25,456 nucleotides of DNA from UMGS1307 sp964523005 (lineage in GTDB: Bacteria > Bacillota > Clostridia > Oscillospirales > CAG-382): the NCBI GenBank assembly GCA_964523005.1, contig CAZFZL010000005.1, positions 1 to 25,456 on the forward strand, written 5' to 3'. The notes under the pieces were generated by a model. That model searched no databases, was not told the DNA's origin, and saw only the letters and a list, made by a program, of their open reading frames with translations. A program made the position numbers and the translations under genes. Shown piece by piece: positions 1 to 6,601 of this stretch (position 1 is the stretch's first letter; the number at the start of each line of letters is the position of its first letter).

Positions 1-77
1 GGCGGGGGTCGAACCCGCACGGTATCGCTACCACTGGATTTTGAGTCCAGCACGTCTGCCAATTCCATCACACCGGC
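1..77 (-). tRNA. tRNA-Leu (anticodon CAA), 3' end cut by window edge
   Basis: Read on the minus strand, the sequence begins with acceptor strand GCCGGTG, has a D-arm (TGGCAGAC region), an anticodon stem CTGGA/TCCAG around loop CTCAAAA, a long class II variable arm, and a T-arm GCGGG-TTCGACC-CCCGC. The anticodon CAA reads the Leu codon UUG. The long variable arm fits Leu. Only the first base of the 3' acceptor strand lies in the window, so the matching CACCGGC and any encoded CCA are beyond position 1. Confidence 0.95.
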
Positions 78-86
78 GTATGCGTT

Positions 87-115
87 ATTATATCACGGCG
101 CAGGCAGAATTTCAA
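87..115 (-). promoter_or_regulatory. Promoter of tRNA-Leu, inside the 3' end of the upstream gene
   Basis: On the minus strand: -35 TTGAAA (110-115), a 17-bp spacer, and extended -10 TGATATAAT with the hexamer at 87-92. The expected start is about 3-5 bases before the tRNA 5' end at 77. The -35 and spacer lie within the last codons of the PH-like gene, whose stop codon is at 93-95. Confidence 0.8.
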
Positions 116-575
116 CCTCATTTTTTCCGTTTTTGTCTTCTTCAGCCGTTATTTTTTCAAGCTCTGCGAAAAGCGCCTTCGTCTTATCCTCCGTGCTCAG
201 ACTGAACACGAGCGTACTGCCGTCGCTCATATGCACGCTGATAAATGCGTCGCTGTTTTTATATGCGATGAGTGTATAGTCGCCGTACAGCACGGTATAG
301 AAGCTGCCGGCGCAATAGCGGAGCGTATTTATTCCGCTCTGCTGCGAGCCGCGCTTGAAGCTCCCGTCGAGCAGCTCGACCGATTCTATATCCTCCGCCG
401 CGGCGATTCTTTTGATGAACAACCCTCTCACGGTGAGCACCGTGTCGCCAGTTTCGGCGCTCACGAAGCCCGCCGCAGCGAAAAACAGCACCGCCGCAAG
501 CAGCACGCACAGCAGTATTATGCTTCTTGTGCGAAGCTTTTTCGGTTTGAGCTCAACATTCTCGCCGTCAGTCAA
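93..575 (-). CDS. Membrane-anchored bacterial PH-like domain protein
   Basis: This 160-residue protein has a basic N-terminus, one membrane segment (about residues 18-40), and a C-terminal beta-rich domain (about 47-145). That domain carries the pattern RGLFIKRI...I-SVELLD...YGDYTLIAYKNSDAFISVHM...STEDKTKALFAEL. The alternation and the final helix resemble the bacterial PH domain of small membrane proteins (bPH_5/DUF type); this is a family-level guess. Translation starts at TTG (573-575), five bases after a GGAGG ribosome-binding site. It lies downstream of the sensor kinase gene but has its own consensus promoter at 621-649. The substrate and role are unknown. It may sense or bind an envelope component, given its two-component neighbour. 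Confidence 0.65.
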   Translation of the reverse strand: MTDGENVELKPKKLRTRSIILLCVLLAAVLFFAAAGFVSAETGDTVLTVRGLFIKRIAAAEDIESVELLDGSFKRGSQQSGINTLRYCAGSFYTVLYGDYTLIAYKNSDAFISVHMSDGSTLVFSLSTEDKTKALFAELEKITAEEDKNGKNEVEILPAP

Positions 576-600
576 AGCGCGCCTCCGTAAATATGCGGCA

Positions 601-639
601 AAAGCAGCAGAAGTAATGATATTATACCTCTGCTGCTTT
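601..639 (-). terminator. Inverted repeat ending the kinase transcript, looped around a promoter
   Basis: Arms AAAGCAGCAGA (601-611) and TCTGCTGCTTT (629-639) form an 11-bp perfect stem with a 17-base loop, followed on the minus strand by TTTTGCC. This is a plausible terminator for the response-regulator/kinase operon. The loop holds the -10 box of the next promoter. The short T run makes it a weak intrinsic terminator. Confidence 0.6.
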
Positions 640-649
640 GATATGTCAA
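621..649 (-). promoter_or_regulatory. Consensus sigma-A promoter of the PH-like gene
   Basis: Minus strand: a perfect TTGACA (644-649), a 17-bp spacer, and a perfect TATAAT (621-626). It sits between the kinase stop codon and the PH-like gene, with the -10 inside the loop of the inverted repeat at 601-639. Confidence 0.8.
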
Positions 650-655
650 CTGTTT

Positions 656-2545
656 TTATTGCTGTGTTTCGGACGCCTTCGGGAGCGTCACGACTGCTTT
701 GAACATATCGCCGTCGATGCTCAGCGCCAATTCACCGCCCTGAAGCCTCGCAAGGCTCTGCGCTATCGAAAGCCCGAGTCCGCTGCCCTCCGTGGCCCTC
801 GATTCATCACCGCGCACGAATCGCTCCATCAGCTCCGCCGCGTCTATATTGAGCTTCTGCCGGGATATGTTGCGAAGCGATACGAATACTTTTCCCTCGC
901 TCTCGCCGCAGTCGATATACACGCGCGTGCCCGGCGCCGAGTATTTGCACACGTTGTTGCAGAGGTTATCGATTATCCGCCACACGAGTCTGCCGTCAGC
1001 GAACGCAAAGAGCCCTTCCGGTTTTCCTCCGGTCACCGGCTCAATACCGGCCGCTTCAAAGCGCTCCGCATATTCGCCGACCGCCTGGTGCAGCGCTTCA
1101 GCTATGTCGATACGCGCGCATTCGGTTTTCACGCTGCCTGACGATGCCTTTGACGCTTCGACCAGATCAACGACGAGCTTTTTAAGACGCGCCGACTGAC
1201 GCTGTATGACGCCGATATATTCAAGCGCTTTTTCGTCCTGTATATCCTCTTTTGCGAGCAGGTCGGTGTAGTTGATTATCGATGTCAGCGGCGTTTTTAT
1301 GTCGTGTGATACGTTCGTTATCAGCTCGGTTTTGAGCCTTTCGCTCTTCATGCGCTCCTCGACCTGCGTTTCGATCGATTCGCCGATTCGATTCAGATCG
1401 TCCGCCTGTTTTTTTGTGCTGCCGTGCAGCCCTGCCGTGTCGAGCTTATAACCTGTGTTGCCGTCGGCGATCCTTGCCAACGCATCCTTGAGAAGCACGA
1501 GATGGTTGAGAAAGCAGATCCATGCCGCAAACATCAGCACGTTGACAAAAAACCAGAGCAACAAGACGGTTCCGCCGCCGTATACTGCCAGGCCGCACAG
1601 CGCGCCGGACACGAACGCGAACACAAGATACACGACAACGCCCTTCCAGATGTCGTGAAGGTTTGAGAAGCTTTTCGCCGCCCAACGAAACAGCCTTCGG
1701 AATATCCGGTAAAAGAAGCGAAGCACGATGTATATGATCGTTCCGCGCCACCAGCCGCCTGCCTTCACCCTTGCGGCGAAGCTGAAAATGAAGCTGTATA
1801 TAACGAGCTGCCCGAGCGACACCGGCACGAACGCAAGTATCGCCGCAAGCGGGATATACAGTGAATCTACCATTACCGCCGCTGCATAAACGCACGCACC
1901 GCCGACAGCTGCGCTGAAGATCGCATACAGCTCAAGCGGCAGCCTGTCGAGCGTGCTGAGCGTTATCCCCTCTTTACCCGGACGGTGTCCTGCGCCGCAC
2001 ATCAGAAATATAAACAAAGACAGCGCCGCAACAAAGCACAGCGCCACGCCTGCCGCAAAAACGTATTTGTATTTCATCACGATCGAATGGAGCTGCGCTC
2101 CATCGCTTATCGCGTCGGTGGCGGTGAAATCGCTCACAGCATAGCACGTTACGGTGTATTGTGCTTTCTCGACCGAACCGCCCATATTGAACGTCTGAGA
2201 ATATGACGCAGAATATTCCGGCACTTCGTAATTGAAAGCAAGCAAAGCTCCCTGCGTGTCGGTGACGGTAAAGGCGATATTCGAACGATCCGCCCCCCAC
2301 GAATCGACGAACTCCTTCAAGCCTGCCGTGTCACCGTAGGCATAGTAAAACTCATGGTATATCTCCTCTGCCGATTCCTGAAGAACGCTGCTGCACGCAA
2401 GGCTGTCAAAATAGCCGTTTGCGTTCCCCCCGTACGCGCCCTCGCTGTAAGCGTAGATCGTTACGGCTGAAAAAAGGATCCCAACGTATACTGTTATGAG
2501 CAACAGGATTATCGCTATTGCTCTGACTATGCTTCTGCCTTTCAT
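656..2545 (-). CDS. Membrane sensor histidine kinase
   Basis: This 629-residue protein has a first membrane segment (8-31), an extracellular domain (about 35-158), and five more hydrophobic segments (about 160-183, 205-226, 230-256, 302-322, 326-346). A HAMP-like or linker region follows, then a HisKA H-box NVSHDIKTPLTS with the phospho-acceptor His414. The ATPase domain shows an N-box (NLCNNVCKYS) and a G2 box (GSGLGLSIA). The start codon overlaps the response-regulator stop codon by four bases (ATGA), so the pair is translationally coupled. The architecture, with many segments and a sizeable extracellular sensor, resembles envelope-stress kinases of Clostridia. The signal it detects cannot be read from the sequence. 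Confidence 0.93.
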   Translation of the reverse strand: MKGRSIVRAIAIILLLITVYVGILFSAVTIYAYSEGAYGGNANGYFDSLACSSVLQESAEEIYHEFYYAYGDTAGLKEFVDSWGADRSNIAFTVTDTQGALLAFNYEVPEYSASYSQTFNMGGSVEKAQYTVTCYAVSDFTATDAISDGAQLHSIVMKYKYVFAAGVALCFVAALSLFIFLMCGAGHRPGKEGITLSTLDRLPLELYAIFSAAVGGACVYAAAVMVDSLYIPLAAILAFVPVSLGQLVIYSFIFSFAARVKAGGWWRGTIIYIVLRFFYRIFRRLFRWAAKSFSNLHDIWKGVVVYLVFAFVSGALCGLAVYGGGTVLLLWFFVNVLMFAAWICFLNHLVLLKDALARIADGNTGYKLDTAGLHGSTKKQADDLNRIGESIETQVEERMKSERLKTELITNVSHDIKTPLTSIINYTDLLAKEDIQDEKALEYIGVIQRQSARLKKLVVDLVEASKASSGSVKTECARIDIAEALHQAVGEYAERFEAAGIEPVTGGKPEGLFAFADGRLVWRIIDNLCNNVCKYSAPGTRVYIDCGESEGKVFVSLRNISRQKLNIDAAELMERFVRGDESRATEGSGLGLSIAQSLARLQGGELALSIDGDMFKAVVTLPKASETQQ

Positions 2546-3249
2546 TTCGCCGCGCCCCTTTCGATTTTATACCCCTGTCCCCATACGACCTTCAGATATT
2601 CAGGCTCCGCCGGATCGATCTCGATCTTCTCCCTTATGTGGCGGATATGCACGGCGACCGTGTTTTCCGCGCCGTAGCCCGGCTCGCCCCATATGCTTGA
2701 ATACAGCTCCTTCGACGAAAAAACGCGCCCCGGATTGTTCATAAGATGCCTGAGGATGTCGTATTCTGTCGGAGTGAGCGTCACCTCGTTCCCGTCGACG
2801 CACACGCGCTTCGCGCCGTCGTCAAGCTCTATGCCTCCGATGCTCAGGGTTCCTTCCTTCTTCTGCGTGCCGCCGAGCGTCATATATCTGCGCAGCTGCG
2901 AACGGACACGCGCGACCACCTCGACCGGATTGAAGGGCTTGGTGATGTAATCATCGCCGCCGATGTTCAGTCCGAGTATCTTGTCCGTGTCCTCGCTTTT
3001 CGCCGAAAGAAAGATTATCGGGACGTTGCTCGTTTCCCTTATCCTCGACGCCGCCTGTATACCGTCCATGACAGGCATCATGACGTCCATGATAACGAGG
3101 CTGACGTCGCCGTGAGCTTTCACGCATTCGACCGCCTGCGCTCCGTTATACGCCTTTCTGACGGAATACCCCTCAGAAGCAAGATATATTTCCAGCGCGG
3201 AAACTATATCGCTCTCGTCGTCGCATATGAGTATGTTTATGTTTCCCAT
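2542..3249 (-). CDS. OmpR/PhoB-family response regulator
   Basis: This 235-residue protein has a receiver domain with acidic pair D10/D11, phosphorylatable D55 in LVIMDVMMPVMDG and the conserved Lys in FLSAKSED. A winged-helix DNA-binding domain follows (LTPTEYDILRHLMNNPGRVFS... and VHIRHIREKIE). I chose the ATG at 3247-3249, giving MGNINILICDDE, because AAGGAA sits five to six bases upstream. An in-frame start eight codons earlier has no comparable site. It is transcribed first, then the kinase. Paired direct repeats upstream suggest autoregulation. Confidence 0.95.
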   Translation of the reverse strand: MGNINILICDDESDIVSALEIYLASEGYSVRKAYNGAQAVECVKAHGDVSLVIMDVMMPVMDGIQAASRIRETSNVPIIFLSAKSEDTDKILGLNIGGDDYITKPFNPVEVVARVRSQLRRYMTLGGTQKKEGTLSIGGIELDDGAKRVCVDGNEVTLTPTEYDILRHLMNNPGRVFSSKELYSSIWGEPGYGAENTVAVHIRHIREKIEIDPAEPEYLKVVWGQGYKIERGAAK

Positions 3250-3294
3250 GAGTTTCCTTCCCGGCGAAGGCATCGGCTTCGCTTCAATGTGATC

Positions 3295-3352
3295 ATTATA
3301 TCAGCGTTTCCATTAAGAAAAAAGAGCCTAAATATTTAAAAGTTTATTAAAA
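3295..3352 (-). promoter_or_regulatory. Promoter of the two-component operon with direct repeats
   Basis: On the minus strand an extended -10, TGATATAAT (hexamer at 3295-3300), has no good -35 (TTTTTT at the expected place). Just upstream are two TTTTAA-led half-sites, TTTTAATAAAC (3342-3352) and TTTTAAATATT (3331-3341), exactly 11 bp apart. Tandem half-sites about one helical turn apart next to a weak -35 are typical of OmpR-family activation. That the cognate regulator binds here is an inference. Confidence 0.5.
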
Positions 3353-3357
3353 TGAAA

Positions 3358-3408
3358 GATCCCGTGTCCGTCGGCCGCCGAAAAACGGACTGCCTCGGAA
3401 ACGGGATC
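3358..3408 (-). terminator. Imperfect hairpin after the lipoprotein gene
   Basis: Outer arms GATCCCGT (3358-3365) and ACGGGATC (3401-3408) and inner arms GTCCG (3366-3370) and CGGAC (3386-3390) form a stem with an asymmetric internal loop. It is followed on the minus strand by TTTCATTTT. It lies between the lipoprotein stop codon and the two-component promoter, so it likely ends the NYN/lipoprotein transcript. Confidence 0.55.
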
Positions 3409-3422
3409 GTGCCGCGAAAAGC

Positions 3423-3833
3423 TCAGGAGACAAAATCGTAAAAGTTGAGTGCAGAGGTGTAGGAAATATATACCTCACGCATATCGTACGACGATGATTC
3501 GTCCGCAAACAGATCCGGTTCGATATACGCCACTGTGTCATCGCGGATGTTGACGATAAGCTCGTACATCGCTTCGCTTTCCGTTCCCTCATTGAAAACT
3601 ATTCTGTAATTCGGTTCTTCATCCCCGGTCACATATCCCCACGGTGTTCCGCCGGTGGTCGCCGTGATGAGAAAATCGAATTCATCCTCGTCTTTCTCGC
3701 TGATCTTCATTTTCAGCTCCCATTCACCGTTCTCCAGCGCATATACGCACGTTTTGCCGCTCGTTGACGAGCATCCGGTGAGCAGCGTGAGCGCCATAAG
3801 GCACGAAAGAACGAAAAACAGTATTCTTTTCAT
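3423..3833 (-). CDS. Small lipoprotein of unknown function
   Basis: This 136-residue protein starts at the ATG 3831-3833, preceded by AAAGGAA. The start gives a short signal peptide (MKRILFFVLSCLMALTLLTGC) with lipobox LTGC, so it should be lipid-anchored outside the cell. The mature part is acidic and beta-like (WELKMKISEKDEDEFDFLITATTGG... and ELIVNIRDDTVAYIEPD). I do not recognise the family. It starts 19 bases after the NYN-domain gene and is probably in the same transcript. A longer reading upstream of this ATG overlaps the NYN gene and lacks a signal peptide at its start, so I rejected it. Confidence 0.75.
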   Translation of the reverse strand: MKRILFFVLSCLMALTLLTGCSSTSGKTCVYALENGEWELKMKISEKDEDEFDFLITATTGGTPWGYVTGDEEPNYRIVFNEGTESEAMYELIVNIRDDTVAYIEPDLFADESSSYDMREVYISYTSALNFYDFVS

Positions 3834-3852
3834 TGTTGAGTTCCTTTTCTGT

Positions 3853-4644
3853 TCAGTTGACGGATGATGCTTCTTTTTTGCGTTCATACACTCCGTCATC
3901 GCCGAGCTTATCCCAGTCGACAAACAGAAGTGTTCTTTTCGTGCCGCCTCTCATCGTGACGGTGCGCTCAGTAAGATAATTTTTTGACGTAAGCTCGGCC
4001 GCCGCAGTCTTTACGTCTTCAGGTCTGACGCGGTTTTTTTCGGCAACGGACGAGATGAGCTTTGAGAGATTTGCCGAACCTGATACCTCTCCGGTATCGA
4101 GCGACGAGAGGACGAGAGAGACGTTGTGCGCGGTAAGCTGCTGCTGTGTGGGAAGGATTATACTCTTTGAAGCGGTGTCCTGAAGCTGGCGTGAAAAGCT
4201 GTTTCTTACGCCGTATACCCATATTTCCTTGCCGCGTATGTTCTTTATAAACGAACAAACCGATGAAAAATGACCGTCGCCGGTGAAAAGAACATACACG
4301 TCCGTTTCTTCGGACGATATTGCTTTCTGATACATATTGTCGAGTATTATAAAATCCGTATAGTCCTTTGCCGTTGCGCCGTTGGTGTTTCTCGTGTCGA
4401 TGATCTTGTTTGAAAACGGGCGTATTCGCCGTATCTCGTCTGAAAGCGATTTGTGCGAGAAGTCGGCGAAGAAAAACGCTTCGGTCAGGTTGACCGACTG
4501 AGCGATCATTGAAAACCACTCACCGATATCAGGTCTCATGTTGAAATTTCGAAGCAGCGAAACGTACCAGTGTTCGTAATCGACGAACGCCACTGCCTTA
4601 GGAAGTGTTTCGCGCCCCGATGTCTTTTTTAAAAAAAGTCCTAT
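3853..4644 (-). CDS. NYN-domain (PIN-like, LabA/DUF88) putative ribonuclease, probable ATA start
   Basis: The N-terminal NYN fold carries the expected acidic residues: FVDYEHWY, KDYTDFIILD and LFTGDGHF. A C-terminal winged-helix-like segment (EDVKTAAAELTSKNYLTE...TLLFVDWD) follows. NYN domains are predicted metal-dependent RNases. The first canonical in-frame start is GTG at 4591-4593 (246 residues), but its ribosome-binding site is poor and the NYN strand would begin almost at residue 1. Reading on upstream in frame gives 17 more residues, (M)GLFLKKTSGRETLPKA, running to an ATA codon (4642-4644) eight bases after GGAGG. That basic leader looks like the usual N-terminus of clostridial members from memory. 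I therefore extend to 4644; use 4593 if only canonical starts are accepted. Confidence 0.8.
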   Translation of the reverse strand: MGLFLKKTSGRETLPKAVAFVDYEHWYVSLLRNFNMRPDIGEWFSMIAQSVNLTEAFFFADFSHKSLSDEIRRIRPFSNKIIDTRNTNGATAKDYTDFIILDNMYQKAISSEETDVYVLFTGDGHFSSVCSFIKNIRGKEIWVYGVRNSFSRQLQDTASKSIILPTQQQLTAHNVSLVLSSLDTGEVSGSANLSKLISSVAEKNRVRPEDVKTAAAELTSKNYLTERTVTMRGGTKRTLLFVDWDKLGDDGVYERKKEASSVN

Positions 4645-4729
4645 CTTTTTTTCCTCCTTTCCGGCACGGCGAAAACGCCGGCTCAGAATTATTTATAAAA
4701 GTATATAAATCAAAGAAATTACCTCTTAT

Positions 4730-4758
4730 AATATACACCTGATCGAACGCCGTGTCAA
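4730..4758 (-). promoter_or_regulatory. Promoter of the NYN/lipoprotein operon
   Basis: Minus strand: TTGACA (4753-4758), a 17-bp spacer, and TATATT (4730-4735). It lies back to back with the murB promoter, with 38 bp between the two -35 boxes. The resulting leader of about 80 bases contains a small GC hairpin (CGGCG-tttt-CGCCG type, near 4663-4680) just before the GGAGG site. Confidence 0.75.
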
Positions 4759-4796
4759 GTAAAATAATCCGCACTTACGGCGAGAGAAAATAATGC

Positions 4797-4825
4797 TTGC
4801 AAAAAACGCATGGTGAATATATACT
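4797..4825 (+). promoter_or_regulatory. Promoter of murB-whiA
   Basis: TTGCAA (4797-4802), a 17-bp spacer, and TATACT (4820-4825). Transcription should start near 4832, leaving a leader of about 30 bases with AGAAAGG before the TTG start of murB. Confidence 0.75.
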
Positions 4826-4860
4826 TATAGAAGAACATAAAGAAAGGCACGGTCACGGCT

Positions 4861-5718
4861 TTGAAAAAATTTCTTTCACACCCGATAGCGCAATACAGCT
4901 CATTCAACATCGGCAAGACCGCAAAGGAAGTCTATCTTCCCGAAACGCGCGAAGAATTGATCGAGCTCATAAAGCGGCTCGACGGCGAAGGGCGCAGACG
5001 CATAGTACTCGGCAACGCATCCAACGTGGTTTTCCCGGACTGCGAGCTTGACGCGGCGCTGATATTTACCGGGGAGCTGTCGGATATAATGATATATTCC
5101 GACATAATAGCCGCCGACTGCGGCGCATCGCTTTCACGCGTCGCCATCACCGCCTGCCGCGCCGGACTTTCGGGCGCGGAGTTCATGTACGGGATACCCG
5201 GCAGCGTCGGAGGCGCTGTGACGATGAACGCCGGCGCGTACGGCGGTGAGGTCGCCGATATACTTTGCAGCGCAACGGTCTTCACAGATGGCAGGATACG
5301 CGAGATGACGAACGCAAATATGTGCTTCGGAAAGCGCAGCAGTATGCTCCAAACCACAAACGGCGTGTTGATCTCGGCGCGTTTTCTGCTTTGCGAAAAG
5401 GACAGCACCGCCATTCAGGAGAAGATGGACGCAAACATGGAGCAGCGAAAAAACAAGCAGCCACTCTCGTATCCGAGCGCCGGAAGCGTATTCAAGCGGC
5501 CCGAGGGTCATTACGCGGGCGCGCTCATTGAGCAGGCAGGGCTTAAGGGATATTCCGTCGGCGGCGCAATGGTGTCCGAAAAGCACGCCGGATTTATAAT
5601 AAACACAGGCGTCGCAACACAAAGCGATGTAAAAAAGCTCGTAAACCACATCAAAGAAACGGTGCTACACGACAGCGGCATAGAGCTTGAATGCGAAATA
5701 AAATTCATTGACAACTGA
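4861..5718 (+). CDS. murB: UDP-N-acetylenolpyruvoylglucosamine reductase (MurB)
   Basis: This enzyme reduces UDP-GlcNAc-enolpyruvate to UDP-MurNAc with NADPH and FAD in cytoplasmic peptidoglycan precursor synthesis. Visible motifs are YSSFNIG (flavin domain entry), LGNASNVV (diphosphate loop), GIPGSVGGAVTMNAGAYGGEV (FAD binding), SAGSVFKRP with the catalytic Ser proton donor, and GLKGYSVGGAMVSEKHAGFIIN, with the C-terminal Glu in LECEIKF. At 285 residues it is slightly short at the N-terminus. An in-frame stop at 4828-4830 limits extension, and TTG at 4861 is the only standard start available, about 13 bases after AGAAAGG. It is followed after 10 bases by whiA. Confidence 0.95.
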   Translation: MKKFLSHPIAQYSSFNIGKTAKEVYLPETREELIELIKRLDGEGRRRIVLGNASNVVFPDCELDAALIFTGELSDIMIYSDIIAADCGASLSRVAITACRAGLSGAEFMYGIPGSVGGAVTMNAGAYGGEVADILCSATVFTDGRIREMTNANMCFGKRSSMLQTTNGVLISARFLLCEKDSTAIQEKMDANMEQRKNKQPLSYPSAGSVFKRPEGHYAGALIEQAGLKGYSVGGAMVSEKHAGFIINTGVATQSDVKKLVNHIKETVLHDSGIELECEIKFIDN

Positions 5719-5728
5719 GGGAAACGAT

Positions 5729-6589
5729 ATGTCTTTCTCTTCCGATATAAAGGAATATCTGCTTTCGCTGCGCGAGAAGCGCGATTGCTGTATGCGTTCG
5801 CTGCTGTACGGTATATACGTCGGCTGCGGAGAAGACACGGGCAGCGAGATCGTTTTTTCGATGACCTCGGAGAAATGCGCGCATATGCTATGCGAAACGA
5901 TCGCAACGATATTTCCCGTATTTCCTGCCGTTTCGGGTAGACGCACCGTCGCCGCCGGCGCCCAGGAGCACGATTGCCTTGTTGATGAGCTCGGTATTAC
6001 GAACGGTCTGAATCTTTCCGTCTGCAAATGCGAAGCGTGCCCGGAAGCTTTCATACGAGGTCTTTATATCGGCTGCGCACGCATAACCGATCCGTCGAAG
6101 GGGTATCACCTTGAGCTTGCTGTCAGGGAACGCTATTTTGAGGCGGTCAGATCACTGCTCGGTGCGACGCTGCGCGAGCCGAAGGTCATCACTCGCCGCA
6201 GCGAGAAGGCGCTGTACTACAAATCAAGCGCCACGGCGGAGGAATTTTTGACATATATCGGCGCAGGCAAATATGCGCTGTGGCTGATGGAAGAAAAGAT
6301 AATCAAGGATATGCACAACGAAGCGAACCGTAAAGCGAATTGCGAGATCGCAAACCTTGACAAGGCGGCTACCGCCGCCGCCGCGCAGCTTGCCGCCGTA
6401 AAAAAGCTGCAAAAGAGCTGCATGCTCAAGGAGCTGCCGCCCGTTTTGTATGAGACCGCAATGCTGCGGCTTGAGTTTGAAGAGCTTTCGCTCGAAGAGC
6501 TTCGGATGAAATTCGATCCGCCGATAAGCAAATCGGGACTTTCGCATCGCTTTGAGCGTATAATCGCGCTCGCGGACAAATCACAATAA
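5729..6589 (+). CDS. whiA: DNA-binding protein WhiA
   Basis: This 286-residue protein has an N-terminal LAGLIDADG-like domain (RSLLYGIYVGCG... and AFIRGLYIGCARI) and a C-terminal helix-turn-helix (LEELRMKFDPPISKSGLSHRFERI), the signature of WhiA. In actinobacteria WhiA activates sporulation septation genes; in Firmicutes it affects division and chromosome segregation. The start is the ATG at 5729 behind GAGGGAAAC, 10 bases past the murB stop. In most Clostridia rapZ and yvcK lie between murB and whiA; both are absent here. The gene converges on the transglutaminase gene with only 12 bases between stop codons and no visible terminator. Confidence 0.95.
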   Translation: MSFSSDIKEYLLSLREKRDCCMRSLLYGIYVGCGEDTGSEIVFSMTSEKCAHMLCETIATIFPVFPAVSGRRTVAAGAQEHDCLVDELGITNGLNLSVCKCEACPEAFIRGLYIGCARITDPSKGYHLELAVRERYFEAVRSLLGATLREPKVITRRSEKALYYKSSATAEEFLTYIGAGKYALWLMEEKIIKDMHNEANRKANCEIANLDKAATAAAAQLAAVKKLQKSCMLKELPPVLYETAMLRLEFEELSLEELRMKFDPPISKSGLSHRFERIIALADKSQ

Positions 6590-6601
6590 CACACTTTGCG
6601 C

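Noticed and set aside
4797..5051. 84-codon frame overlapping the murB start
   Set aside because: It overlaps the murB promoter and coding frame, has no recognisable domain, and its Arg/His-rich composition is typical of an out-of-frame shadow.
6590..6601. Terminator between the convergent whiA and transglutaminase genes
   Set aside because: Only 12 bases separate the stop codons and no inverted repeat is visible; the transcripts probably overlap.
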